DNA of 64,000 nt from an uncultured Anaerolineaceae bacterium (GCA_937897615.1 CALCNO010000201.1:262564-326563); one strand, 5' to 3'; shown: positions 16,121 through 24,877, numbered from the stretch's first letter. Translations and numbers: made by a program. The notes: generated by a model from the sequence alone, not told the origin.

Positions 16121-17940
16121 TTTGTACCTCCCAGGTTGCCCTGTACCTGATCCATGATCCATTGAGCGGTCAGGGGCAATCCATCAATATGCGCGCACCT
16201 GATCATTTTGCTTGCCAATGCGGGCGCTTCCAATGTGATCAACTGATGAAGCTGGCCATCGCGGTTAAGTTCAACCACAAAGACTGTGTCGTTTTCGGCC
16301 AGGAATTGAGAGATTTCTGCGCCAAGGGGTAAGCTGCGAATTCGCAGATAATTGGAGCGAATCCCCCGGGCAGCCAGGCGAGCCCGTGCCTCCTCAACGG
16401 CAAAATGGGCAGAACCTGAGGAAATGAATGCGATCTTCGCGCCCGGCTCCTTTACAGGGACCGCCGCCGGCAGGTACTTTTTGCCTTCCTCTATCTTCTT
16501 TTTGATGCGGTTAAAGATGCGCTCCCAGACCTGCGGATCTTCAGAATAACTGGTGTCTTCCCGGTGGCTGGTGCCGCGGGTAAAGTGCCCACTTTGCGGA
16601 TGAAGGTTGCCGGGCACCGTCCGGTAAGGGATGCCGTCGCCATCCACATCCTCATAGCGTCCCCAATGACCCTGATTCCGCTCAAGCAGCTTATCCAGTC
16701 CATCTTCCCAGAGAATCTTGCCCCTGTCCATTGGTGAATCGGGGTAGATAAATTTCTCTGTCACCCAGGGATTCATGCCAAAATCAAGGTCAGACATCAC
16801 AATTACCGGCGTTTGCAGTCGTTCGGCAATATCAAAGGCTCTCCAACCAAACTCGAAGCACTCGTTAATCGAGCCGGGAATCAAAATGACCATTTGCTTG
16901 TCACCGTGGCTGATGAAGTTCGCCATAGTGAGGTCGCCCTGTGCAGTTCTGGTGGGCATGCCGGTGCTGGGGCCTACCCGCTGCACATCCCAGATCACCA
17001 CCGGTACTTCGGCATAGTAGGCCAGGCCGATGTACTCTGACATCAACGAAAGACCTGGCCCTGAAGTGGACGTCATGGAACGCAGCCCACCCCAACCGGC
17101 GCCGATGGCCATGCCGATGGCCGCCAGCTCATCCTCAGATTGAACCACTGCATAGGTTTCCCGGCCGTTTTCAGAGTCCTTGCGTAAGAGCGGCAGGTAT
17201 TCATTCAACGATTCCGCCAGACTGGTGGCAGGGGTAATGGGGTACCAGGCGGCAAACTGCACACCCCCGTAAATCGAGCCGAGCGCGCCGGCAGTATTCC
17301 CATCTGTCATGATGCAGCCATCGTTGCCGCGCATCGGCTCAACGGCATACGGGTCGGTTTTTATGAGGTTCGTTGTGGCCCAATCGTATGCGGCTTTGAC
17401 CACATTGAAGTTAGCGTCAATAGCCTTTTGCTTGCCTTTGAAGTGGAAATCCAGCGCCTTGTAAATTTGGTCAATGTCAATGGAAAGCAATTGCGCCAGG
17501 ACGCCAACGTACACCATGTTGGCAATGTAATCACGCAAAGTTGGAGTCACATCTACGTCCTTGACCAGCTTCTTCACCGGCATGGCATAAATGTGAACAT
17601 CTTTGCGGCCTTCGGGGATCGAAAAATCATCCGGGATCAATAACACGCCGCCAGGGCACAGGTACCCCAATTCCTTTTCAATCGTGGCCGGATTCATCGC
17701 AACGACAATATCATCCTGCTCTACTCGCGCCAGATACCCATCCTTATTCACGCGTAAAGAAAACCAGGTCGGTAACCCTTGGATGTTAGAAGGAAAGATA
17801 TTTTTACCGGACACAGGAATACCCATACGAAAAAGCGCCCGCATTAATGTGGTGTTAGCGGTGGCGCTTCCAGAGCCGTTGACGGTGCTAAATGTGATGC
17901 AAAAATCATTGACGATTTTTGATTGTGCCGCTTCTGTCAT
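16117..17940 (-). CDS. korA: 2-oxoacid:ferredoxin oxidoreductase, fused gamma-alpha subunit
   Basis: A 607-residue protein. The N-terminal ~190 residues are the gamma domain (FSTVNGSGSATANT and FPSNIQGLPTWF), fused to the alpha pyrimidine-binding domain with AAWYPITPATSLAE, QSEDELAAIGMAIGAGWGG and STSGPGLSLMSEYIG. The gamma-alpha fusion is typical of KorA in Chloroflexota, Actinobacteria and Bacteroidetes. It works with KorB as a two-subunit enzyme that passes electrons to ferredoxin. No integral ferredoxin domain is present. GGAGGATTGA precedes the ATG. It lies 19 bases downstream of the GntR-type gene and is probably transcribed with it. Confidence 0.93.
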   Translation of the reverse strand: MTEAAQSKIVNDFCITFSTVNGSGSATANTTLMRALFRMGIPVSGKNIFPSNIQGLPTWFSLRVNKDGYLARVEQDDIVVAMNPATIEKELGYLCPGGVLLIPDDFSIPEGRKDVHIYAMPVKKLVKDVDVTPTLRDYIANMVYVGVLAQLLSIDIDQIYKALDFHFKGKQKAIDANFNVVKAAYDWATTNLIKTDPYAVEPMRGNDGCIMTDGNTAGALGSIYGGVQFAAWYPITPATSLAESLNEYLPLLRKDSENGRETYAVVQSEDELAAIGMAIGAGWGGLRSMTSTSGPGLSLMSEYIGLAYYAEVPVVIWDVQRVGPSTGMPTRTAQGDLTMANFISHGDKQMVILIPGSINECFEFGWRAFDIAERLQTPVIVMSDLDFGMNPWVTEKFIYPDSPMDRGKILWEDGLDKLLERNQGHWGRYEDVDGDGIPYRTVPGNLHPQSGHFTRGTSHREDTSYSEDPQVWERIFNRIKKKIEEGKKYLPAAVPVKEPGAKIAFISSGSAHFAVEEARARLAARGIRSNYLRIRSLPLGAEISQFLAENDTVFVVELNRDGQLHQLITLEAPALASKMIRCAHIDGLPLTAQWIMDQVQGNLGGTK

Positions 17941-17959
17941 TCAATCCTCCACACTGAGA

Positions 17960-18652
17960 TTATTCAAAAGACAACCGCGGCGCCATGCGCTCGCGCTGGC
18001 TGATCAAATCCATGTGTTCGATCAAAATCTGTAAACCAAGCGATGGGTTTCCCTGGCGAATGGCATCCACAATGCGCTGGTGGTACTGCCAAACCCTGTC
18101 CATGTAGGTCATTTCCGGGTAGATTTCCAATCCGGTGGCACGGTAGAGGTCCCAGTACACCTCAAGAATATTGAGGACGAAGGGGTTTGAGAGCCGCTTG
18201 TAGATGCCCATGTGCAGCTCGCGGTGTTCCGCGCTCGGTAATTGAGGAGGAATGTAGCGGATCTTCTCCTGGGCGCGTTTGACCACGTTTGCCAGGTACT
18301 CAACATCGGTGGTGGAAAGCTGCTGCACTGCCTCGATGAAATACGCAGCCTCAAGATGTTTGCGCAAATTAGAGAGATGCGAAAAAACAGTGGTGTTACC
18401 CTCCACTGCGTAGGTCAGGCTTGCGGCAATGGCAGGCTTGAGAGAATATGAAGTCTTGTGAATGCCTGCTTTGGGTTTGATCTCCACAATTCCCAGCAGA
18501 CGGGCGACCTCCAATTGCTCGCGCAGAGAAGCCACGCTAATGCCAAGTTGCTTACTCAATTCGCTTAATGGGGGAATCCGCTGGTCACCGCCCTCCGGGA
18601 TGGAGGAAAGGTATTTGAGCAGTTCAGATAAACGGTATCCTTGCGCTATCAA
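17960..18652 (-). CDS. GntR-family regulator with FCD effector domain
   Basis: A 230-residue regulator. The N-terminal winged helix contains PPLSELSKQLGISVASLREQ (helix-turn-helix) and GIVEIKPKAGI (wing). The all-helical C-terminal domain has the FCD metal/ligand pattern, with His residues in EHRELHMGIYKRL and YHQRIVDAIRQG, the latter two near the C-terminus as usual. FCD regulators respond to organic acids. It is first in an apparent operon with korAB, so it probably adjusts 2-oxoacid oxidation to ligand level. The start is TTG at 18652, with AAGGA 11 bases upstream. Three palindromes upstream are its likely operators. Confidence 0.88.
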   Translation of the reverse strand: MIAQGYRLSELLKYLSSIPEGGDQRIPPLSELSKQLGISVASLREQLEVARLLGIVEIKPKAGIHKTSYSLKPAIAASLTYAVEGNTTVFSHLSNLRKHLEAAYFIEAVQQLSTTDVEYLANVVKRAQEKIRYIPPQLPSAEHRELHMGIYKRLSNPFVLNILEVYWDLYRATGLEIYPEMTYMDRVWQYHQRIVDAIRQGNPSLGLQILIEHMDLISQRERMAPRLSFE

Positions 18653-18671
18653 GGGAATGTATTTCCTTATT

Positions 18672-18682
18672 TAATCTGATGA
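18672..18682. promoter_or_regulatory. Operator-like palindrome 1
   Basis: TAATCTGATGA, four of five arm pairs matching the TAATC-N-GATTA palindrome. It lies roughly +7 to +17 relative to the predicted start of the GntR-korAB transcript. Confidence 0.55.
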
Positions 18683-18695
18683 TATAAGCAATAAT

Positions 18696-18723
18696 AGTAT
18701 AACAAATCAGATTTTAACTGCAA
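18696..18723 (-). promoter_or_regulatory. Promoter of the GntR-korAB unit
   Basis: On the minus strand TTGCAG (18723-18718) and TATACT (18701-18696) are 16 bases apart. Operator-like palindrome 2 fills the spacer. Confidence 0.6.
18704..18714. promoter_or_regulatory. Operator-like palindrome 2 (inside the promoter spacer)
   Basis: AAATCAGATTT is a perfect 11-bp palindrome around a central A, and lies between the -35 and -10 boxes. Its centre is 32 bases from that of palindrome 1. Binding here would block RNA polymerase, consistent with autorepression by the adjacent FCD regulator. Confidence 0.6.
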
Positions 18724-18754
18724 TTCTGACATTTGTCACGACTTTTTTTCTTAT

Positions 18755-18765
18755 TAATCTGATTA
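18755..18765. promoter_or_regulatory. Operator-like palindrome 3
   Basis: TAATCTGATTA is a perfect 11-bp palindrome, 51 bases from the centre of palindrome 2, just after the end of the PIG-L gene. Centre spacings of 32 and 51 are close to whole helical turns. Confidence 0.55.
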
Positions 18766-18772
18766 TTTAATC

Positions 18773-19540
18773 TTACTTGAGAATGACCCGCTTAAAGCGT
18801 TCGACAAAGATCGGTTTTTGAGTGTCGGGGTCTTCGACTGTGCGGTTGCGCATGCGTTGTAAGAACTGCTCTTTTCCCCCAATCTGCGATTCGTGCCGGC
18901 AGAGGGCCAATAGTTTTTGCTCGTAGTAATCCGTCACATCCACAATGAGATTTGGCTGATTCGTCGCAGAAATCCATATTTCCTCAGGATTCAGCGGTGT
19001 TCCCAGCGGTTCATTGCTGGATGATTTGTAAATCTGTGCGTTACCGGCTGCCGGAAAAGCTGCCCCCAGCACAATTTCCCCTGCCACACGGTGATCGGGG
19101 TGATTCAAGCGATTATCCAGGCTGACGTAATTCTGCGGGTCACTGGTGACAATGATGTGCGGGGCATACTGCCGTATCCACATCACGGTTTGCTTGCGCA
19201 GCCCCAGTGTGGGTACCAATTCCCCGTCCATTTCATCCAAAAAATCAACGCTCTTTGCGCCGACAAATTCAGCGGCTTTTTGTTGCTCGCGCATGCGCAC
19301 AGCAGCAATCTCATCTGTGGAGAGGCTGATGTCTTGTGAGCCTCTTTGCCCCCGGGTGAACAGACAGTAACGAAGCTCATGGCCAGCCTGTGCCCAGCGA
19401 ATCAATGTGGCACCGCAGAAAAACTCCGGGTCATCGGGGTGAGCCAGGATCACGAGGATCCTTTTGGGTTCTTCCCAACCCTCAAAATCATTAAGCTGCG
19501 CTGGCAATTTACCGCAGATCACAGTCTTCACACCCGCCAT
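18773..19540 (-). CDS. PIG-L/LmbE family deacetylase
   Basis: A 255-residue zinc-dependent N-acetylglucosamine-type deacetylase fold. ILAHPDDPEFFCG supplies the H-x2-D zinc ligands (H34, D37) and the catalytic Asp, and NHPDHR supplies the third ligand region. Members act on sugar-linked substrates such as GlcNAc-inositol or bacillithiol precursors; no sign here tells which. The start codon lies inside the last 32 bases of ricT, so it is coupled to the upstream operon, which begins with nuoB. It ends just before the kor operators. Confidence 0.85.
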   Translation of the reverse strand: MAGVKTVICGKLPAQLNDFEGWEEPKRILVILAHPDDPEFFCGATLIRWAQAGHELRYCLFTRGQRGSQDISLSTDEIAAVRMREQQKAAEFVGAKSVDFLDEMDGELVPTLGLRKQTVMWIRQYAPHIIVTSDPQNYVSLDNRLNHPDHRVAGEIVLGAAFPAAGNAQIYKSSSNEPLGTPLNPEEIWISATNQPNLIVDVTDYYEQKLLALCRHESQIGGKEQFLQRMRNRTVEDPDTQKPIFVERFKRVILK

Positions 19541-20420
19541 TGCCCTTGTTTTCGTCTATGGCATGAGCCTTGTTGGTCAGCGCCTCTAGTTCATCCGCCG
19601 GCTCAATCACATCCCGGGCATATTCACGCCGCGCCCCATCGGCAAACTCAACTACCACCATCTGGCTCATCGGGTGAACATCCACCACCTTACCTTCTCC
19701 ATCAGGTGTGACCACACGTTTGTTGCGCTTGGGCAGCAGTTTTCTGGCCTCCACGTAATTTTCGTATTCATAGATCAGGCAGCAACGCAGACGCCCGCAC
19801 ATACCAGTAATCTCGGTGGGAGTCAGTGAAATCCCCTGTTCCTTTGCCATGCGGATGGAAATAGAACTGAATTCGGTGATGAAACTGCAGCAACAGCGCT
19901 TTTCCAGGCCACAAGCCCCCATCCCCCCGTAATACTTGGCAACGTCGCGTGGGCCGATCTGTTTGAGTTCCACCTGCGCCGGGCCAAAAACCTTTTGCAT
20001 ATCACCACGCAGGGATTTCAATTCGATCTTGTCCTCAGAATCGGTACTAAAGAAGATCGTCAACCGCGAACCATCATAGCTGTACTCGCTCATAATGATT
20101 TTGATGCCCTGCAAACGCAGCTCCTGCGAGCGCTTCTTCGCGGCGATCACCACCTCAGGCTCTTTTGCCTGCCAGCTCTGCCGCTGCAACAGATCTTTGG
20201 GCGTTGCCAATCTGTCAATCACCTTCAAGCCACCCTCGGCAGGTGTCTCAAGCGTTTGCACCCTGGTGACGATCTCACCGATCTGCCAGCCGCGGCTTGT
20301 TTCTACCAGCACCACATCGCCCAGGCGATAATTCTCCAGTTTGCGCGCATCGAAATGGTAGAGTTTACCCACCTTTGAAAAACGAACCCCAACTACATCT
20401 GGTGCGTTATTTGGCTCCAT
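19509..20420 (-). CDS. ricT: PSP1-domain protein, RicT/YaaT-like
   Basis: A 303-residue protein with the PSP1 core, including GVRFSKVGKLYHFD at the start, GPRDVAKYYGGMGACGLEKR, and a cysteine cluster ending in ITGMCGRLRCCL. In Bacillus, RicT joins RicA and RicF in an iron-sulfur complex that affects RNA processing by RNase Y and development. A Cys-rich tail (GGCEDCDLR) is also present. The ATG at 20420 starts 2 bases after the mrp stop; a GTG at 20426 overlapping that stop (GTGA) is an alternative. The neighbouring mrp gene fits an Fe-S connection. Confidence 0.88.
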   Translation of the reverse strand: MEPNNAPDVVGVRFSKVGKLYHFDARKLENYRLGDVVLVETSRGWQIGEIVTRVQTLETPAEGGLKVIDRLATPKDLLQRQSWQAKEPEVVIAAKKRSQELRLQGIKIIMSEYSYDGSRLTIFFSTDSEDKIELKSLRGDMQKVFGPAQVELKQIGPRDVAKYYGGMGACGLEKRCCCSFITEFSSISIRMAKEQGISLTPTEITGMCGRLRCCLIYEYENYVEARKLLPKRNKRVVTPDGEGKVVDVHPMSQMVVVEFADGARREYARDVIEPADELEALTNKAHAIDENKGNGGCEDCDLR

Positions 20421-20422
20421 AA

Positions 20423-21493
20423 TCACTTCTCTTTCTCGTTCTTTGTATTGGCACGGTTCTCAAACGCAAGGACACTTGCCCGGGCAGCTGTCTTTTCTGC
20501 AATTTCCCGCAATGCCTTTGCTGCGGCGGAATCTGGCTTTGAAACGACCACCGGCTTGCCGGTATCGCCACCAATGCGCACATCGGCATCAATGGGAACT
20601 GTTCCCAGCAAGGGCACACTGTAACGCTGCGCCATTTCTGCACCACCACCGCTGCCGAATAAATCCATTTTACTTCCATCCGGCATGGCCAGATAGCTCA
20701 TGTTTTCAACGATCCCCAGTACCGGCACTTTCAGCTCGATGAACATTTGCAAGCCTCTGCCGGCATCTTCCTGAGACACCTTTTGCGGCAGGGTGACGAT
20801 CACGCCGCCGCTAAGGGGCAGATTTTGCATCAGGCTCAACTGTGCATCCCCGGTACCGGGCGGCAAGTCAATGATGAGGTAATCCAACTCGCCCCATTCC
20901 ACATCGGCGAGAAACTGGCGGATGGCGGTGTGCAGCATGGGGCCGCGCCAGATGAGCGGCTGCCCCGGACGCACCATAAAACCAATGGACATGACCTTTA
21001 AGCCATAAGCCTCTGCCGGGTAAATGCGCCCGTCGCGTGGGGCGGGCAAATACTCGGCGCCCACCATTGTCGGGATGTTCGGGCCATAGATATCAGCGTC
21101 CAGCAAACCAACTTTGGCGCCCGCCTGTGCAAGGCTAACGGCAACATTCACTGAGACGGTGGACTTGCCGACGCCCCCCTTGCCGGAAGCAATGGCAATG
21201 GCATGTTTGATCGGCAATGCCAGCATTTCGCGGTTCTGTCCGTCGCCGGATACGCGCGCATCCATCTCCACCGCCACATCTGTAACACCCTCCAGAGCCA
21301 GCAAGGTGTTATGAATATCGTTCTCAATTTTGGCTTTTAAGGGGCAAGCAGGAGTGGTAAGGACAACTTTAAGGCGAACTTTACTGCCATCTACGCGAAC
21401 ATCCTCGACCATATTCAATGTAACAATATCTTTATGCAGCTCCGGTTCCATCACCTGCCGCAAAGCACTAATAATTGTTTGTTGATCTGTCAT
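20423..21493 (-). CDS. mrp: Mrp/ApbC-type P-loop ATPase
   Basis: A 356-residue protein. The N-terminal DUF59/MIP18 domain (about 1-80) contains PACPLKAKIENDI. The deviant Walker A GKGGVGKST at 104-112 is followed by DADIYGPNIPTM and DLPPGTGDAQL, typical of Fe-S carrier ATPases of the Mrp/NBP35 class. The usual CxxC pair after NMSY is missing: this protein reads NMSYLAMPDGSKMDLFGSGGG there, as in some other bacterial Mrp proteins. It may assist cluster assembly on the Nuo proteins encoded upstream. Adjacent stop and start codons suggest translational coupling with ricT. Confidence 0.9.
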   Translation of the reverse strand: MTDQQTIISALRQVMEPELHKDIVTLNMVEDVRVDGSKVRLKVVLTTPACPLKAKIENDIHNTLLALEGVTDVAVEMDARVSGDGQNREMLALPIKHAIAIASGKGGVGKSTVSVNVAVSLAQAGAKVGLLDADIYGPNIPTMVGAEYLPAPRDGRIYPAEAYGLKVMSIGFMVRPGQPLIWRGPMLHTAIRQFLADVEWGELDYLIIDLPPGTGDAQLSLMQNLPLSGGVIVTLPQKVSQEDAGRGLQMFIELKVPVLGIVENMSYLAMPDGSKMDLFGSGGGAEMAQRYSVPLLGTVPIDADVRIGGDTGKPVVVSKPDSAAAKALREIAEKTAARASVLAFENRANTKNEKEK

Positions 21494-21496
21494 TCG

Positions 21497-21841
21497 TTAA
21501 TTGTTGGAATAAACCAACTTCTCTCTTCTCTCAAGGATTTTTGTAACTTCATCCAACGACTCGGTATACGCCGCCAGGAGTTCACTATCGGAACCTTTGG
21601 AGCGTTTAACCGCAAGCCGGGCACACTGGGTACATCCCCGCAGGGCCCGGAACGAATCGGCCGAACACCCCATGCAGCCGGCAAGTTTTATCATAAAAAA
21701 TGAAAAGGCGATCCTTTGCGGAGAATTATCCTCACACGCCGCAATGCGCGCGATTAATTCCTGCCACTCTTTTCCCCGCACATCTGCCAGGGATGGAATA
21801 ACCCGCATTGGGAACAGTAACTCTGTGTCCGGATTGTTCAT
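21497..21841 (-). CDS. Small cysteine-motif protein of unknown function
   Basis: A 114-residue soluble protein with C36 and two CxxC pairs, C56-x2-C59 and C70-x2-C73, in AGCMGCSADSFRALRGCTQC. This arrangement could hold zinc or an Fe-S cluster. Its ATG overlaps the nuoI stop (ATGA) and mrp starts 3 bases after it, so it is a true member of the nuo-mrp operon. I do not recognise the family. Position suggests an accessory or assembly role for the Fe-S complex encoded upstream. Confidence 0.8.
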   Translation of the reverse strand: MNNPDTELLFPMRVIPSLADVRGKEWQELIARIAACEDNSPQRIAFSFFMIKLAGCMGCSADSFRALRGCTQCARLAVKRSKGSDSELLAAYTESLDEVTKILERREKLVYSNN

Positions 21842-22446
21842 GACGGATTGGCCTGTTTCGCTTCAGCCTTTTGCCTGCGCTCTTCCTCTTCACGGCCATA
21901 GTTGGCTGGGCGAATTTTAGCATAATACTCCAACGGTTTTCCCAACCTCTCTTTGAGAAAGATGCGCGACTCGCCACGCTCGTAGGTAGCAATCTCAAAA
22001 TCGTGGTCCATTTTGATCGCGTCAAATGGGCAGAACTCCGCGCAAGAACCGCAATTCATGCACTTATCAATATCGATATAGAAGCCTTCCGATTGCGGGA
22101 CAGGCTTGCCAGTGGCTTCGTCCTTTGCGCGTGTGATCCAAATACACTGAGTGGGGCATACTTTGGAACAAATCCCACAGGCAGTGCAACGATACTTGCG
22201 CTGGCCGGCCTCATCCAACTCATAAACCAGGAACGGGATCATGCGGTATTCTTCCGGCGGCGGCAGAACCTGCTCCGGGTACTGCACGGTGAAAATGCCC
22301 GCAGACTGCGCCGAGGATTTGAAGTCAACCTCCTGCGTTTTGTTTATCCCTTTCACTTGATTCTTGAGATCAACGGTGTAAGTCTTTATAAAATGGCCTA
22401 CCGTTACAAACAACCCTTTCGCGATTCCTGTGCCAATGATTTTCAT
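21838..22446 (-). CDS. nuoI: NADH-quinone oxidoreductase subunit I (two [4Fe-4S] ferredoxin-like)
   Basis: A 202-residue protein with two cluster motifs, CTACGICSKVCP and CMNCGSCAEFCP, carrying clusters N6a and N6b between the input module and NuoB. AGGTGAG supports the ATG at 22446, 4 bases after the nuoCD stop; the more upstream in-frame start would overlap nuoCD heavily. The C-terminal charged tail is extended. Confidence 0.93.
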   Translation of the reverse strand: MKIIGTGIAKGLFVTVGHFIKTYTVDLKNQVKGINKTQEVDFKSSAQSAGIFTVQYPEQVLPPPEEYRMIPFLVYELDEAGQRKYRCTACGICSKVCPTQCIWITRAKDEATGKPVPQSEGFYIDIDKCMNCGSCAEFCPFDAIKMDHDFEIATYERGESRIFLKERLGKPLEYYAKIRPANYGREEEERRQKAEAKQANPS

Positions 22447-22450
22447 AGTC

Positions 22451-24196
22451 TCACCTGTCCACTTCGCCGAGGACAATATCCACAGAACCCAAAATGGTAA
22501 CGGCATCCGCGATCTTTGCCCCGCGGCACATCTCCGCGAGGCCGGTCAGGTTCACCAGTGATGGGGCACGCACGTGATAGCGTTTTGGATTGGGCTTGCC
22601 ATCGGAAACCACATAATATCCCAATTCCCCGCGCGGCCCTTCCACCCTGCCATACATCTCACCGGCCGGCACCCTCACGTTGTACTGCACCTTTCCGGTC
22701 ATTACCGGGCCCTCAGGCATTTGATCCAGCACCTGGCGCAGAATGCGTAAGCTCTGGCGCATCTCATCCAGGCGGATAAGGTAGCGATCATACACGTCAC
22801 CATGCAGGCGTGTGCACACATCAAAATCCAACTGGTCGTAGATACCATACGGATCAGCGCGCCGGATATCGTAGGGCACACCGGAGGAGCGCAATAGCGG
22901 CCCTGTGATGGAAAAGGCGATAGCCTGTTCCGCGGTGAGAACACCCACGCCCTCACAACGGGAGCGAATGATCTCGTTATCGGTGAGGTAGCGGTCAAGT
23001 TCATCAATTTTGCGCGGCAGGCGATCAAAAACCAGGCTGCGCGCTTTCTTGAGAAGTGCTTCATCCACATCTCTCACCAGGCCGCCAAAACGGAAATAGT
23101 TGCACATCATGCGCGAGCCGGCCACCGCTTCAAAGATATCCAGAATCAACTCGCGCTCTTCCATCGCGTACAGTGCCGGGGTGAAATACGCCCCCAGGTC
23201 ATTGAGCAAGAAGCCCACAGACCAGATGTGGCTGGCAATGCGCGTCAATTCCGCCATCATCACACGGATGTACTCCGCCCGCGGCGGGGGTTGGATGCCC
23301 ATCATCCGCTCGATCGTAACGGCGTAACCAAAGTTGTTGTTCATCGAACTGAGATAGTCCAAGCGGTCGGTATAGGGCATGATCTGCAAAAAGGTATTGC
23401 GCTCGCCGATCTTCTCGTGATTGCGGTGCAGATAGCCCATCGCCGGCTTCAATTCCACGATCGTCTCGCCATCCAGCACGGCGATCATGCGGAAAACGCC
23501 ATGCGTGGAAGGATGCTGCGGCCCCAGATTGACGATCAGCTGGTCCGTTTTCAGGCTGCCAGCCCTTTTCTTCATGACGTTTTCCAATTCCTCATACAGC
23601 CCCTGGTCGTGCTCGGCCAGATAATTGTGCGGGTCAAACTGAGCTGGGTATTGGACGTTGTCATTGTATGGGGTGCGCGATTCGGTGAGTAAACCCTTCC
23701 CTTCCGGCCAGCGGCTTTTAAACGGCTTTACCTCGTCCTCGTACTGTGGTTCCTTCCAGTCCTTGCGCAGTGGGTGGCCGTCAAAGCCATCCCACATCAA
23801 AATGCGCCGCAGGTCAGGGTGGCCATCAAAGGTCACCCCAAAGAGGTCATACACCTCGCGTTCCTGAAACTCCGCGCCGGGATAAAGCGGTACTGCCGAT
23901 GGCACATGCGGATCGGTGCGTGCCACGAATACCTTCAATTCCAGTTCCGGGCCACCAACTGAGCGGTAAAGGTGATAAATGATCTCCAGCCGATCTTCCG
24001 GGAAGTCATCGGCAGCCGTGATGGAGGAGAGATAATCGAACTCCAACTTTTCTTTTGCATGCTGGAGCACGCCGGTCAACGCGGTAACCTCCACAATGAG
24101 GCCAAAGAAATTGGCGCGTTCCTCCACCTGCACGTTGGCGTTAAATTGCTTGAGCAGTTTCTGATAAAGCGGATGGAGAGCGGCGGCATCAACCAT
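22451..24196 (-). CDS. nuoCD: NADH-quinone oxidoreductase fused subunits C and D
   Basis: A 581-residue fusion. The 30-kDa NuoC part (about 1-185) shows EFQEREVYDLFGVTFDGHPDLRRI. The 49-kDa NuoD part (about 200-581) begins with NLGPQHPSTHGVFR and continues through MGYLHRNHEKIGE, and it forms the quinone site with NuoB. Such fusions are known in enterobacteria and several other phyla. GGAGG eight bases upstream supports the ATG at 24196. It overlaps the end of nuoB by 8 bases. Confidence 0.95.
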   Translation of the reverse strand: MVDAAALHPLYQKLLKQFNANVQVEERANFFGLIVEVTALTGVLQHAKEKLEFDYLSSITAADDFPEDRLEIIYHLYRSVGGPELELKVFVARTDPHVPSAVPLYPGAEFQEREVYDLFGVTFDGHPDLRRILMWDGFDGHPLRKDWKEPQYEDEVKPFKSRWPEGKGLLTESRTPYNDNVQYPAQFDPHNYLAEHDQGLYEELENVMKKRAGSLKTDQLIVNLGPQHPSTHGVFRMIAVLDGETIVELKPAMGYLHRNHEKIGERNTFLQIMPYTDRLDYLSSMNNNFGYAVTIERMMGIQPPPRAEYIRVMMAELTRIASHIWSVGFLLNDLGAYFTPALYAMEERELILDIFEAVAGSRMMCNYFRFGGLVRDVDEALLKKARSLVFDRLPRKIDELDRYLTDNEIIRSRCEGVGVLTAEQAIAFSITGPLLRSSGVPYDIRRADPYGIYDQLDFDVCTRLHGDVYDRYLIRLDEMRQSLRILRQVLDQMPEGPVMTGKVQYNVRVPAGEMYGRVEGPRGELGYYVVSDGKPNPKRYHVRAPSLVNLTGLAEMCRGAKIADAVTILGSVDIVLGEVDR

Positions 24197-24851
24197 TTTG
24201 CGCCTCCTCACCCTGAGAAGTCAGTGCTTCGGGCGCAGGACGGTGGGTTTCTGTGTAAATAAGGTTCACTTTACGCGGGTCAAACAGGTCCGGCCCCAGC
24301 ACCGGGACGGGGATATCCGGCACAGGGTCTTTCCTGTACCAGCGGGTATTGGGGATGCTTTCCTGTTCAATCTTCTTTTGCAGCGTAATCAGTCCGTGCA
24401 TCAAGCCCTGCGGGGTTGGCGGGCAGCCGGCAATGTACACATCCACCGGGATGAATTTGTCCACCCCCGGCACCACGTTGTAACCCTCTTTGAATGGCCC
24501 GCCACCGCTGGCGCACGCTCCCATGGCAATCACGTACTTTGGTTCCGCCATTTGGTTGTACAGGCGCACAATTTGCGGGATCATCTTTTTGGTTACGGTA
24601 CCGGAAACAATCATCACGTCCGCCTGGCGCGGGCTGGGGCGCATCACTTCCATGCCAAAACGCGCCAGGTCATAGCGGCTGGCGGCAGTGCAGATCATTT
24701 CGATAGCACAGCAGGCCAATCCAAACATCATGGGCCACATGGAATTGCTGCGCGCCCAGTTATAGACCTTATCCAGGGAGGTAATGGCTACCTGCCCCTT
24801 CATCTCTAGCGGAATTTGCACGCCGGGATTGTTCAAGTTGTCTTCGCTCAT
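24189..24851 (-). CDS. nuoB: NADH-quinone oxidoreductase subunit B
   Basis: A 220-residue protein carrying the N2 [4Fe-4S] ligands: CC in GLACCAIEM (C47, C48), then GACASGGGPF and the Cys in AGCPPTPQGL. It hands electrons to quinone. Length exceeds the usual 160-180 because of a C-terminal tail. It is the first gene of the leftward operon, behind a strong promoter. nuoA, which normally precedes it, is absent; the divergent winged-helix gene is there instead. Confidence 0.95.
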   Translation of the reverse strand: MSEDNLNNPGVQIPLEMKGQVAITSLDKVYNWARSNSMWPMMFGLACCAIEMICTAASRYDLARFGMEVMRPSPRQADVMIVSGTVTKKMIPQIVRLYNQMAEPKYVIAMGACASGGGPFKEGYNVVPGVDKFIPVDVYIAGCPPTPQGLMHGLITLQKKIEQESIPNTRWYRKDPVPDIPVPVLGPDLFDPRKVNLIYTETHRPAPEALTSQGEEAQNG

Positions 24852-24877
24852 GCCGCCTCCGTCACCCTAATTCTCTC

